Origin: Natrinema salsiterrestre
Lineage (GTDB): Archaea; Halobacteriota; Halobacteria; Halobacteriales; Natrialbaceae
DNA length: 64,000 nucleotides
NCBI RefSeq assembly: GCF_029502005.1
Contig: NZ_JAMQOT010000001.1
Span: 434,001-498,000, forward strand
Direction: 5' to 3'
Below are positions 45,609 to 55,069 of the stretch, one piece after another. The notes beneath the pieces are model-generated. The model had not been told where the DNA came from and did no database searches. It saw only the letters and a list, made by a program, of their open reading frames with translations. The stretch's first letter is position 1. The number at the start of each line of letters is the position of its first letter. The translations under genes and the position numbers were made by a program.

Positions 45609-46140
45609 GCGTAGGAGCAGGTGGAACACTCATAAATAACTTGTCCACAGTATTCATGAGTCCTGTATACAATTACTGAATACAAACGGGCGTCGAACCC
45701 GAGTACGGGAGAGCGAGAACTCGCTCCGTTTCGGTCCCGTCGGCGTCCGGAACGGCTCGCTCGAGGGTTGGAGAACGGCGAATCCGCAGGGCGGTCGTTC
45801 GTCGTCCCGGACAGTGTTTCCGCCGGTGTTCCGACATCGACTCCGGATCCGAACAATGGACGCCGCCAATTCTTTGCGATCGCCAATATAATTTCACGAA
45901 AATAACGATCCCGCAATTCAATCAGGGAGTTTATCACCGTCTCCGACTCAAATCAGAATCAATGAACGCCCGATATCGCGCCCGCGGTCCGCCACGGTCG
46001 TCGGTACCGAACGCGATCAGCCGACAGGAACACCGAGCGAGGCGGTGCTACGAGGGCGAACGCCCGTTCCCTCTCGGTTCGACCGAGACGATATCGGCTC
46101 CCCGCGCCGCTGACATCGGAGACGACGGAGGACCCCTCGC
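45609..46140. other. Intergenic region between divergent operons
   Basis: This 532-bp gap holds the TATA-like element (45630-45640) and dyad site f for the leftward aminotransferase. Near 45885-45960 there is an AT-rich stretch that may be the rightward promoter for the APC transporter, leaving a leader of roughly 180 bases. The small frames here have no protein-like pattern. Confidence 0.5.
45665..45683. promoter_or_regulatory. Shared 19-bp dyad, site f
   Basis: GTATACA-ATTAC-TGAATAC is a 7-5-7 dyad 57-75 bases before the aminotransferase ATG at 45608, upstream of its TATA-like element. That is a position more usual for activation than for blocking. Confidence 0.55.
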
Positions 46141-48438
46141 ATGAGCGACGACGGGGAACTCGCGAAGGACCTCGGACTGTTCTCCGCGATCGCGATCGGC
46201 ATCGGCACGATGATCGGTGCCGGTATCTTCGTGTTGCCGGGCACCGCGGTCGCTCGAGCGGGGCCGCTGGCCGCGCTGACGTTCGTGATCGGCGGGGTCA
46301 CCGCGCTGTTCACGGCGCTGTCGGCCTCGGAACTGGGAACGGCGATGCCGAAATCCGGCGGTGCGTACTTCTACATCAATCGCGCGCTCGGCCCGCTGTT
46401 CGGGTCGGTGAGCGGCTGGGCCAACTGGCTGGGGCTCGCGTTCGCGTCCGCGTTCTACATGTACGGGTTCGGCGAGTACGTCAATCAGCTCGTGGGCGCC
46501 CCCGCACTCGCGCTCGGTCCGGTGACGATATCGGCGGCCCAGACGATCGGGCTCGTCGGCGCAGTCCTCTTCATCGCGATCAACTACATGGGTGCCAAGG
46601 AGACCGGCGGACTCCAGATCGCGATCGTGTTCACGCTGCTCGCCATCCTCGGCGTGTTCACTATCGTCGGGCTCCTGAACGCCGATCTCGAGTCGCTGCG
46701 ACCGCTCGCGCCCCCGGGAACGACGAGCGAAGTGCTCCCGGTGACCGCCATCGTCTTCGTCTCCTATCTCGGCTTCGTCCAGATCACGTCCGTCGCCGAA
46801 GAGATCAAAGACCCGGGCCGTAACCTCCCGCTGGCGGTCATCGGCTCGGTCGTCATCGTCACCGTCGTCTACGCCCTGTTCCTCCTCGTCCTGCTGGCGG
46901 CGGTTCCCAACGAACTGGTGGCGAACAACGACACGGCCGTCGTCGAAGCCGCTCAATTACTCTTCGGCCAGTACAGCGTCTTCGGGTTCAGTCTGGGCGC
47001 GCTCGGCTGGGGGCTGTTGCTGCTCGGCGGGCTCCTGGCGACGGCCTCGAGCGCGAACGCGTCGATCCTCTCGTCGTCGCGGATCAACTTCGCGATGGGC
47101 CGGGAGAAGATCATCTCGCCGTCGGTCAACGACATCCATCCCCGCTTTGGCACGCCCTACAAGTCGATTCTCATTACCGGCTCGCTCATCATCGCCTTCC
47201 TCCTCTTTGGCAACCTCGAGATCCTCTCGACGGCCGGTTCGGTGCTCCACCTGATCGTCTACGGGCTGTTGAACATCGCGCTGATCGTCATGCGGGAAGC
47301 CGAACCCGCCGACTACGACCCCGACTTCGAGGTGCCGCTGTATCCGTTCGTTCCGATCATCGGGACGATCTCGTCGTTCGCGCTGATCGCGTACATCGAA
47401 CCGTTCGTCATCGTCCTCTCAGCGGGGCTCGTCGTCTTCGCGGCCGCCTGGTACCTGCTGTACGCCCGCCAGCGCGTCGAGAGCGCCGGGGTCTTCGCCG
47501 GCTGGATCCTCGACCGCTCCGACGAGATGCCCGACGCCGCAGTGGCCGCGGCCGACTCGGTCCGCCCCGACGCCGCCAAAACGCCCGCCGCGGGGACGAA
47601 CGGCGGTGACTTCCGCGTCATGGTGCCGCTGTCGAACCCCCGAACGGAGAAGGACCTGATCACCCTCGGCGGGGCCATCGCGAAACAGCGCGGCGGCACG
47701 GTCCACGCCGTCCACATCGTCCAGGTCCCCGACCAGACCCCGCTCAAACGCGCCGAACAGAACGAACGGATCGACGCCGAGTCCCAGAAGCTACTCGAGC
47801 AGGCGCGGACCGACGCCGAGACGTTCGGCGCACCCGTCGAGACGCACACGGTGCTCTCACACCGCTCGTTCGAGGAGGTCTTCGACGCCGCCCGGACCTT
47901 CGACGCCGATCAGGTCGTGATGGGCTGGGGGCCGACCTCCCACGGCCGCGCCGAGTCGCGAATCGACGAGCTGACTCACGATCTCCCCTGTGACTTCCTG
48001 GTGTTGAAAGAGCGAGGGTTCGACCCGTCGCACATCCTGTTGCCGACCGCCGGCGGTCCGGACTCGGTACTGGGTGCGGACGTCGTCCGGCTGCTCCGCG
48101 AGGAGTTCGACTCCGAGGTCACGCTCTTGCACGCCCTCTCCGAGGACGAGTCCCTCGAGGACGGCGAGCAGTTCCTCGAGGAGTGGGCGGCCGAACACGG
48201 ACTGGCCGACGCCGAACTGGTCGTCGACGAACGGGACGTCGAGACCGCGATCGAAGCTGCGGCCGCCGACGCCACGCTGGTCGTGATCGGCGCGACCGGC
48301 AAGGGCCTGCTCTCCCGGATCGTCCGCGGCTCGCTGGTGCTGGACGTCCTCGAGGACATCGACTGTTCGGTGTTGCTCGCGGAAACGGCCCGCAAGCGGA
48401 CCGTGCGCGAGCGCCTGTTCGGTCACAGCGACGACTGA
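46141..48438 (+). CDS. APC-family amino-acid transporter fused to two Usp domains
   Basis: This 765-residue protein has an N-terminal permease (about residues 10-440, twelve helices; signature IGIGTMIGAGIFVLPG). Two cytoplasmic universal-stress domains follow, about 490-625 (FRVMVPLSNPRTEKDLITL) and 628-755 (HILLPTAGG, VVIGATGKGLLSRIVRGS). The second keeps the nucleotide-binding GxTGKG-like turn; the first does not clearly do so. Usp tails on transporters probably regulate transport in response to nucleotide. It is a likely amino-acid importer; the substrate is not known. Confidence 0.93.
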   Translation: MSDDGELAKDLGLFSAIAIGIGTMIGAGIFVLPGTAVARAGPLAALTFVIGGVTALFTALSASELGTAMPKSGGAYFYINRALGPLFGSVSGWANWLGLAFASAFYMYGFGEYVNQLVGAPALALGPVTISAAQTIGLVGAVLFIAINYMGAKETGGLQIAIVFTLLAILGVFTIVGLLNADLESLRPLAPPGTTSEVLPVTAIVFVSYLGFVQITSVAEEIKDPGRNLPLAVIGSVVIVTVVYALFLLVLLAAVPNELVANNDTAVVEAAQLLFGQYSVFGFSLGALGWGLLLLGGLLATASSANASILSSSRINFAMGREKIISPSVNDIHPRFGTPYKSILITGSLIIAFLLFGNLEILSTAGSVLHLIVYGLLNIALIVMREAEPADYDPDFEVPLYPFVPIIGTISSFALIAYIEPFVIVLSAGLVVFAAAWYLLYARQRVESAGVFAGWILDRSDEMPDAAVAAADSVRPDAAKTPAAGTNGGDFRVMVPLSNPRTEKDLITLGGAIAKQRGGTVHAVHIVQVPDQTPLKRAEQNERIDAESQKLLEQARTDAETFGAPVETHTVLSHRSFEEVFDAARTFDADQVVMGWGPTSHGRAESRIDELTHDLPCDFLVLKERGFDPSHILLPTAGGPDSVLGADVVRLLREEFDSEVTLLHALSEDESLEDGEQFLEEWAAEHGLADAELVVDERDVETAIEAAAADATLVVIGATGKGLLSRIVRGSLVLDVLEDIDCSVLLAETARKRTVRERLFGHSDD

Positions 48439-48479
48439 CGTCCGCAGCTGATCTCGCCGGGTATCGGCTCGATGCCGTT

Positions 48480-48558
48480 GTAACCGTTCTCCGCCCGTTT
48501 CTGTCGTAACCGCTCCCCATCCGTTACCGTCGCAACCGCTCCCCACCCGTTTATCGAC
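48480..48558. repeat. Three imperfect tandem copies of a 26-bp unit
   Basis: Copies at 48480-48505, 48506-48531 and 48532-48558 share a GTAACCG(C/T)TC-type start and a CCGTTnnnGTC-type end. They fill the space between the APC stop and the proline dehydrogenase promoter. No hairpin is obvious. Confidence 0.7.
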
Positions 48559-48619
48559 GGCGAGGGTCGTCCGAAAAACGGAGTAATATCCTTAGGGGGT
48601 GGCGACATATATTGCAACC

Positions 48620-49456
48620 ATGATCCCACCTATCGCAAACCAGTTCGTCGCGGGGGAATCACCGGCGGTCGCGCTCGAGCACGTCCGCCACCTGAACGAC
48701 CGCAACGTCGACGCGATCTGCAATCTGCTGGGTGAACACTACGACGAGCGCGGCCCCGTCGCCGACGACACCGCCGAATACCGACAGCTCGTCGCCGATA
48801 TTTCGGAATCCGGCCTCGGGGCCTGCATCTCGGTGAAACCCTCCCAGCTGGGACTCGACCTCGGCGAGGACGTCTTCCGGACGGAACTGGAGACGATCGT
48901 CGACACCGCCGACGAACACGACGTGTTCGTCTGGATCGATATGGAGGATCACACGACCACCGACGCGACGCTGGACGCCTTCGAGGACTTCGCTCGAGAG
49001 TACGGGGGCGGCCTCGGGCTCTGCGTGCAGGCGAACCTCAAGCGGACGCGGGGGGACGTCGAACGCCTCGCCGACGTCCCCGGCAAGGTCCGGTTCGTCA
49101 AGGGCGCGTACGATCCGCCGGCCGACATCGGGTATTCGGACGGGGCGCGCGTCGATCGGGAGTATCGATCGCTGCTCGAGTACGCGTTCGAACACTACGA
49201 CGGCGGGATCGGGGTCGGGAGCCACGATCCGGCGATGATCGACCACGCGAAGGCGCTCCACGAGCGCTACGGGACGGACTTCGAGATCCAGATGCTCATG
49301 GGCGTGCGCGAGGACGCCCAGTACGAACTGGCCGAGGAGTACGACGTCTATCAGTACGTCCCCTACGGCGACCGCTGGAAGTCCTACTTCTACCGGCGGG
49401 TCATGGAACGGCGGGAGAACCTCTGGTTCGCGCTTCGCGCCGTGCTCGGCAGGTGA
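48620..49456 (+). CDS. Proline dehydrogenase
   Basis: This 278-residue FAD enzyme oxidises L-proline to pyrroline-5-carboxylate. It is a single-domain TIM barrel with QANLKRTRGD, KGAYDPP, the C-terminal substrate signature YVPYGDRWKSYFYRRVMER (Arg-Arg pair) and no fused P5C dehydrogenase. The ATG at 48620 has a TATA-like TAATATCC about 30 bases upstream, consistent with a leaderless transcript. No P5C dehydrogenase gene is in the window. It adds proline to the solutes broken down in this district. Confidence 0.93.
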   Translation: MIPPIANQFVAGESPAVALEHVRHLNDRNVDAICNLLGEHYDERGPVADDTAEYRQLVADISESGLGACISVKPSQLGLDLGEDVFRTELETIVDTADEHDVFVWIDMEDHTTTDATLDAFEDFAREYGGGLGLCVQANLKRTRGDVERLADVPGKVRFVKGAYDPPADIGYSDGARVDREYRSLLEYAFEHYDGGIGVGSHDPAMIDHAKALHERYGTDFEIQMLMGVREDAQYELAEEYDVYQYVPYGDRWKSYFYRRVMERRENLWFALRAVLGR

Positions 49457-49700
49457 GGACACCGGTCGACCCGGCTCGAGAGTGGCGTCGTACGAGCCGT
49501 CCTCGAGACGTTACGAACGATGAGCGAGGGGAAATCCGCGTCCTCACTCGGAGGGAGTCTGCCGCGATCCGGACGACCTGCCTCGGATATCGATTCCGAC
49601 CGGACGAGGGAGAGTAACCGATCCCCCGTCCCCCGAATCGAGTGCCCGCTGCTCGAGATCAAAGGATAGTATAAAGGCGAACGGGTTCATCGTGAGGGAC

Positions 49701-50660
49701 ATGACGACGACGCTCGGAACGGCGAGCGCGGGGCCCGGAGAGATCGATACGGGCCGTCTCGAGGTCGGGGAGACCCGGGATGGGAGTCCCGTTGGACTGC
49801 CCGTTGCCGTGGTGAACGGCAGCGATTCGGGGAAGACCCTCTACATGCAGGCGGCCAGTGACGGCGACGAACTCAACGGCGTCGGCGTCATCCAGCGCGT
49901 CGTGCCGCAACTCGATCCGGCCGAGATCTCGGGAACGATCCTCATCGTGGGGATCGTCAACTATCACGCGTTTCAGGTCGCCGAACACCGCAACCCGATC
50001 GACGACACGAAGATGAACCGCGCCTATCCCGGCAACGAGAGCGGGACCTCGACCGAACGGATCGCGGCCGCGACGTTCGACGCCGCAACCCGAGCGGACC
50101 TGATCCTCGATCTCCATCAGGGGTCGACCAGTCGGATGCTGGACGAGGTCCGCGTCCGCTGTGGGAAGCGCCACCGGCTCCACGACCAGTGTCTCGAGCT
50201 GGCGAAGGCCTTCGGCTGTGGCTACGTGCTCGATCAGAAGGGACCGGACGGGCAGCTCGCCCGTGCAGCCCCCGACGACGGCATCCCGACCGTCGACCCG
50301 GAGCTCGGCGGCGCCGTCGGCTGGGACGAGACGAGCATTCGGACGGGCGTCGAGGGCGTGTGGAACGTGCTCCGATATTACAACTTTCTCGAGGGCGACC
50401 AACCGCTCGAGACGCAGACCCGCGCCAGAGGGTTCGAGCAGTACGGCGCACCCGAAGGCGGGCTCGTGACGCTACGGAAGGAACTCGGCGACCGGGTCCA
50501 GCCCGGAGAGCCGCTGTTCGAGGTGACGACTCCCTTCGGCGAACGGAAGGCCGAGGTGACCGCCGACAGTGACGGGATCTTCTGGCGGGCGCGCCGGCTT
50601 CCCCAGGTCGCAACGGGCGAATACGTCTGCTCGGTCGGGACCGACGTCGGTGAGTACTGA
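49701..50660 (+). CDS. Succinylglutamate desuccinylase/aspartoacylase-family deacylase
   Basis: This 319-residue M14-like protein has ASDGDELNG where the family usually has xHGDE, and DLHQGS with the second zinc His. So the first zinc-ligand His is replaced by Asp here while the Glu is kept. A C-terminal biotinyl-lipoyl-like beta domain (about 240-319) is typical of the family. DoeB/EutE, the N-acetyl-diaminobutyrate deacetylase of ectoine breakdown, is in this family, but the altered ligand makes that uncertain. It is followed 1 base later by a PLP enzyme gene. The ATG at 49701 is preferred to a GTG three codons earlier. Confidence 0.85.
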   Translation: MTTTLGTASAGPGEIDTGRLEVGETRDGSPVGLPVAVVNGSDSGKTLYMQAASDGDELNGVGVIQRVVPQLDPAEISGTILIVGIVNYHAFQVAEHRNPIDDTKMNRAYPGNESGTSTERIAAATFDAATRADLILDLHQGSTSRMLDEVRVRCGKRHRLHDQCLELAKAFGCGYVLDQKGPDGQLARAAPDDGIPTVDPELGGAVGWDETSIRTGVEGVWNVLRYYNFLEGDQPLETQTRARGFEQYGAPEGGLVTLRKELGDRVQPGEPLFEVTTPFGERKAEVTADSDGIFWRARRLPQVATGEYVCSVGTDVGEY

Positions 50661-50661
50661 G

Positions 50662-51819
50662 ATGGCGTCCGATCTCACCTGTCCCGACTGCGGGGCCGTC
50701 TACGAGGCCGGGCCGGACGAACCGTGGTGCTGTGCCTGCGGCCGCGCGCTGGAGTTCACCGCGCGCCCCCACCCGAACGGGGATCCGCTCCCGCTGCACA
50801 GTCTCGACACCAGCGAGGGCCTGTGGACGTTCTTCGAGTTCCTCCCGATCGAACAGCACGTCACCTTCTACGAGGGCTTTACGCCGATGGTCGACGCGCC
50901 CGACTGGGACGCGGAGTTCAAACTCGAGTACGTCTTTCCGACGGGCTCGTTCAAGGACCGCGGCGCGACGACGACCCTCTCTCGAGCCGTCGAACTGGGC
51001 GTCGACAAGGTCATCGAAGACTCGTCGGGGAACGCGGGCGCGTCGATCGCGACCTACGCGGCCCGGGCGGGGATCGACGCGGACATCTACGTCCCCGCGG
51101 ACGTCAAACAGTCCAAACTGATGGCGATCCAGCGGGCCGACGCCCGTCCCGTCCGCGTCGAGGGCTCTCGAGAGGACGTCACGAGGGCCTGTCTCGACGC
51201 CGTCGAAGGCCGCTCGGATACCGGCGGTGGAGACGCCGAGGACGGCGACGCCCCGAGGCAGGACGGCGACGGCTGGTACGCCAGCCACGCCTGGAACCCC
51301 GCGTTCTACGCCGGTACGATGACGTTCGCGTTCGAAGTGGCCGCCCAGCAGGGGTGGACCGTCCCCGACGCCGTCGTGCTCCCGGTCGGCCACGGGACGC
51401 TCTTCCTGGGCGCCTACCGCGGATTTTCCCTGCTGAACGAGGCCGGCATCGTCGACGGAATGCCCCGCCTACTCGGCGCACAGGCGGCCGGGTACGCGCC
51501 GATCGTCGGCGCGCTCGGCGGCGACACCACCGACGAGGAGGGCGAGGGAACGGCGATCGCCGACGGGATCCAGATCACCGAACCCGCCCGCGGCACCGAG
51601 ATCCTCGAGGCGATCGAGGAAACCGACGGCGACGCGATCGCGCTCGGCTCGGACCCGATCGAGACCGCGCTGGATCGACTCCACCGCAACGGGTTCTACG
51701 TCGAACCGACCTGTGCGGTCGCCCCGGCGGCGCTCGAGCAGTACCGCGAGGACGGCGTGGTCGACGCCGACGACGACGTCGTGGTCCCGCTGACCGGAAG
51801 CGGATTCAAAACGCTTTGA
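50662..51819 (+). CDS. Threonine-synthase-like PLP enzyme with zinc ribbon
   Basis: This 385-residue fold-type II PLP enzyme has an N-terminal ribbon (CPDCGAVY and CCACG, residues 7-27). The Schiff-base Lys is in PTGSFKDRGAT, the Asn loop is SSGNAGASIA and the phosphate site is PVGHGTLFLG. Threonine synthase is the closest known type, but haloarchaea carry several paralogues with other beta/gamma-elimination activities. It starts 1 base after the deacylase stop, so the pair probably deacylates an amino acid derivative and then eliminates or replaces a side-chain group. Confidence 0.88.
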   Translation: MASDLTCPDCGAVYEAGPDEPWCCACGRALEFTARPHPNGDPLPLHSLDTSEGLWTFFEFLPIEQHVTFYEGFTPMVDAPDWDAEFKLEYVFPTGSFKDRGATTTLSRAVELGVDKVIEDSSGNAGASIATYAARAGIDADIYVPADVKQSKLMAIQRADARPVRVEGSREDVTRACLDAVEGRSDTGGGDAEDGDAPRQDGDGWYASHAWNPAFYAGTMTFAFEVAAQQGWTVPDAVVLPVGHGTLFLGAYRGFSLLNEAGIVDGMPRLLGAQAAGYAPIVGALGGDTTDEEGEGTAIADGIQITEPARGTEILEAIEETDGDAIALGSDPIETALDRLHRNGFYVEPTCAVAPAALEQYREDGVVDADDDVVVPLTGSGFKTL

Positions 51820-51844
51820 ACCCTCCGCGACAGTGATCGAATAG

Positions 51845-52381
51845 ATGGTCAGCCGACCGCCGACGTTCTGTCCCGACTGTGCCACCCGCCTCGAGACGGT
51901 CACGTTCGACGAGCGCGAGCGCAGGCGCTGTCCGAACTGCGAGACGGTCGTCTGGCACAACCCGGTCCCCTGCGCCGGCGTCGCAGTGGTCGACCGATCG
52001 GGTCGGGACCCCGCCGTGCTCTGCGTCGAGCGCGGCGTCCCGCCGGGCGTGGGGGAGTGGACGATTCCCGGCGGCCACATGGAGATCGGCGAAGAGCCCG
52101 CGACGGCGGCCGCACGCGAACTGGAAGAGGAGACCGGCGTCGCGGTCGACCCGGCGGACCTCGAGATCCTGAGCGCGTCGGCGATGCCGCCTCGAGAGGG
52201 GAAACACGTCGTGACGGTCCACTACGTCGCCGCTCGAGCCGACACCGCTGGCGAGCCGGTCGCCGACAGCGACGCCACGGACGCCCGGTTCTGGACGCCG
52301 GCCGAGTTCGATGCCTCGGCGGAGACGTTCCGACCCGTTCACGAGCGGCGGTTCCGCGAGGCCGCCGCGCTGTTCGAGTGA
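51845..52381 (+). CDS. Nudix hydrolase with N-terminal zinc ribbon
   Basis: This 178-residue protein has a four-Cys ribbon (CPDC, CPNC at about residues 9-32) and then a Nudix domain with the box GGHMEIGEEPATAAARELEE. The ribbon plus Nudix layout resembles NADH pyrophosphatase NudC, though it is shorter. It should cleave a nucleoside-diphosphate-linked compound with magnesium. It stands 25 bases after the PLP gene on the same strand. Confidence 0.9.
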   Translation: MVSRPPTFCPDCATRLETVTFDERERRRCPNCETVVWHNPVPCAGVAVVDRSGRDPAVLCVERGVPPGVGEWTIPGGHMEIGEEPATAAARELEEETGVAVDPADLEILSASAMPPREGKHVVTVHYVAARADTAGEPVADSDATDARFWTPAEFDASAETFRPVHERRFREAAALFE

Positions 52382-52460
52382 GTGCCGCGGCTCGCCGACG
52401 GGGACGGGCCGACGCCCCGGGATCAGGGGATTCATTAGCGGTCCAGTCCAGATTCGGACG

Positions 52461-53138
52461 ATGAGCACACCGTCGTTCGCCATCGGGATCGCCGGCGGCA
52501 CGGGAGCCGGGAAGACGACGGTCGCGCGCACGGTCGCGGACACCGTCGGCGAGGCCGTTACCCGAATCCCGCTCGACAACTACTACGAGGACCTCTCCCA
52601 TCTGGCGTTCGAAGAGCGCGAGGAAATCAACTACGACCACCCCGACGCGTTCGAGTGGGAGCTGCTCCGGGAGCAACTCGAGACCCTGCTCTCGGGGCGG
52701 TCGATCGAGATGCCCCAGTACGACTTCGAGGTACACAACCGCACGGACGAGCGCGTCACCGTCGAGCCGTCCGACATCATCGTCCTCGAGGGGATCCTCG
52801 CCCTGCACGACGAGGTGATCCGCGAGCTGCTCGATCTCAGGGTGTACGTGATGACCGACGCCGACGTCCGCATTCTGCGTCGGATCGAACGGGACGTCAT
52901 CGAGCGCGGGCGCGACCTCGAGGGGGTCATCGACCAGTACCTCGAGACGGTCAAACCGATGCACGAGCGGTTCGTGGCCCCGACGAAGAAGCAGGCCGAC
53001 GTGATCATTCCCGAAGGCGCGAATCGCATGGCGCTCGATCTGCTGATCGAGAAGGTCCAGGCCGAGTTGCCGGACGACTCGCCCCGATCCGACGCCCCCG
53101 ACCGGGAACTGTCCTTCACCGACCAGTCGACGGACTGA
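52461..53138 (+). CDS. udk: Uridine kinase
   Basis: This 225-residue P-loop enzyme phosphorylates uridine/cytidine in pyrimidine salvage. Walker A GGTGAGKTT is at about residues 12-20, DNYYEDLSHL holds the catalytic Asp, and NYDHPDAFEW and VLEGILALHD are family hallmarks. The ATG at 52461 gives the family start. The phosphoribulokinase family is related, but the length and motifs fit uridine kinase. Confidence 0.93.
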   Translation: MSTPSFAIGIAGGTGAGKTTVARTVADTVGEAVTRIPLDNYYEDLSHLAFEEREEINYDHPDAFEWELLREQLETLLSGRSIEMPQYDFEVHNRTDERVTVEPSDIIVLEGILALHDEVIRELLDLRVYVMTDADVRILRRIERDVIERGRDLEGVIDQYLETVKPMHERFVAPTKKQADVIIPEGANRMALDLLIEKVQAELPDDSPRSDAPDRELSFTDQSTD

Positions 53139-53222
53139 GCGCCGTCGCGTCGGAGCGGCGATCCCGACGGCGGCGAGACGAAACCCGACATTCCTTTACT
53201 CGAGCCCTGAATACGGGCGGGT

Positions 53223-55001
53223 ATGTTCCTCTCCCTGCGCGCGGAGGTCGAGGACGCCCTCGAGGGGGCGCTCTCGACGCTGGACTTTCCGACCGACGAT
53301 CTGGGAATCGAAGAACCGCCGGAGGACGTCGCGAGCGTCCTGGCCTCGAGCGTCGCCTTTCGCCTCGCCGACGAAGCGGGCGCGCCCCCACCGCAGGTCG
53401 CGGGGCGGATCGCCGACGAGATCGACGCCGACGAGCTGACCTACGTCGCCGAGGTTCAGGCGCAGGGACCGTACCTGAACTTCCTGCCGAGCGACGCCTA
53501 TCTCGCCGAGACGCTCGACGAAGCGACCGACGAGACGTACGGACGCCTGCCGGACCGCGACACGAGCGTCGTCGTCGAGCACACGAGCGCGAACCCGACG
53601 GGGCCGGTCCACGTCGGCCGCGCCCGGAACCCGATCATCGGCGACGCAGTGGCAAATCTGGTCGATTTCGCCGGCTACGACGTCGACCGCCACTACTACG
53701 TCAACGACGCCGGCCGCCAGATGGCCGTCTTCACCTGGGCCTACGAGACGTTCGACGAGGAGGACCTGGACGAGCCGCCCGAGCGCGACCGCATCGAGTA
53801 CGACCTCGTGCGCTACTACCGCAAAGGGAACGCCTACCTCGAGAACGCTCCCGAGGACGAGGTCGAGGCGGCCGAGGCCGAGATCGAGTCGATCATGCAG
53901 GGGCTGGAGGCCGGCGATGACGAGGCCTACGAGCGGGTCAGCGAGGTCGTCGACCAGGTCCTCGGCGGGATGACCGAGTGTCTCGCCCGCCTGCCCGCCG
54001 AGTTCGACGAGTTCGTCAAGGAGACGCGGTTCATGCGCTCGGGCGCGACCGACGACCTCGTCGATCGTCTCAAGGAACTCGACGAATCGATCTACGAGGA
54101 GGACGCCTGGCAGCTCGAGCTCGAGGACCACGGCATCGACAAGAACCTCGTCTTCCTGCGCTCGGACGGCACGTCGCTGTATGCAACCCGCGACCTGGCC
54201 CACCACGAGTGGAAGTTCGACGAGTACGACCGCGCGGTGACGGTGCTGGGCGAGGACCACAAGTTACAGGCCAAACAGGTCCGGACGACCCTCGAGTTGC
54301 TGGGCAACGAGACGGACCAGCTCCGACAGGTCCTCTATTCGTACGTCAACCTGCCGGAGGGGAAGATGAGCACCCGCCGGGGAACCGGCGTCGACCTCGA
54401 CGACCTGCTCGACGAGGCGATCGATCGCGCCCGCGAGGAAGTCGAGGACCGGCTGGACGACCGCATCCGCGACGACGAGCTGGACGACGACGATATCGAG
54501 CGCATCGCCCACCAGGTCGGGATCGGTGCGGTCCGCTACGACATCGTCTCGAAACAGCCGACGAAGGCGATCACCTTCGAGTGGGAGCGCGCGCTGGACT
54601 TCGAGGCCCAGTCGGCACCCTACGTCCAGTACGTCCACGCGCGCTGCTGTGGCATCCTCGAGGAAGCCGGGATCGACCCCGAGACCGGCATGGACGACGT
54701 CGAGACGGCCGTCGACGCCGAGTTGCTCGAGACCGAGGCCGAGCGGGACCTGCTCGAGACGATCGCGCGGTTTCCGGCGGTCGTCGACGAGGCGGCCGAC
54801 GACCTCCAGCCCCATCAGATCGCGACGTACACGCGCGAGTTCGCCAATCGGTTCAACGGCTTCTACCGGGAGTGTCCCGTCCTCGCCGACGACGTCGACC
54901 CCGAGGTCCGCGAGGCGCGGCTGGCGCTGGTCGCGGCCTCGAAGCACGCGGTCGCGAACGCCCTCTCGATCCTGGGCGTTGCCGCGCCCCGGTCGATGTA
55001 A
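53223..55001 (+). CDS. argS: Arginyl-tRNA synthetase
   Basis: This 592-residue class I synthetase charges tRNA-Arg. It has an N-terminal Add1 domain, the HIGH-type signature HVGRARN (here as [15 protein letters not shown]), the KMSKS-type signature KMSTRRG and a C-terminal DALR anticodon domain ending GVAAPRSM. The length is normal. A TATA-like spot is hard to see; the gene begins 84 bases after uridine kinase. Confidence 0.97.
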   Translation: MFLSLRAEVEDALEGALSTLDFPTDDLGIEEPPEDVASVLASSVAFRLADEAGAPPPQVAGRIADEIDADELTYVAEVQAQGPYLNFLPSDAYLAETLDEATDETYGRLPDRDTSVVVEHTSANPTGPVHVGRARNPIIGDAVANLVDFAGYDVDRHYYVNDAGRQMAVFTWAYETFDEEDLDEPPERDRIEYDLVRYYRKGNAYLENAPEDEVEAAEAEIESIMQGLEAGDDEAYERVSEVVDQVLGGMTECLARLPAEFDEFVKETRFMRSGATDDLVDRLKELDESIYEEDAWQLELEDHGIDKNLVFLRSDGTSLYATRDLAHHEWKFDEYDRAVTVLGEDHKLQAKQVRTTLELLGNETDQLRQVLYSYVNLPEGKMSTRRGTGVDLDDLLDEAIDRAREEVEDRLDDRIRDDELDDDDIERIAHQVGIGAVRYDIVSKQPTKAITFEWERALDFEAQSAPYVQYVHARCCGILEEAGIDPETGMDDVETAVDAELLETEAERDLLETIARFPAVVDEAADDLQPHQIATYTREFANRFNGFYRECPVLADDVDPEVREARLALVAASKHAVANALSILGVAAPRSM

Positions 55002-55069
55002 GCTCGGCGACCCGGCGCTCTCCGTCGCCGTGATCGAAAGAACAGACCGTCTGTGTACCGTTCCGGTAC

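Noticed and set aside
45962-46144. 60-codon frame overlapping the APC transporter start by ATGA
   Set aside because: The overlap is tempting for coupling, but the peptide is basic, with no haloarchaeal acidic bias and no motif.
48480-48558. Short CRISPR array
   Set aside because: The 26-bp units are directly adjacent with no spacers, and no cas genes are present.
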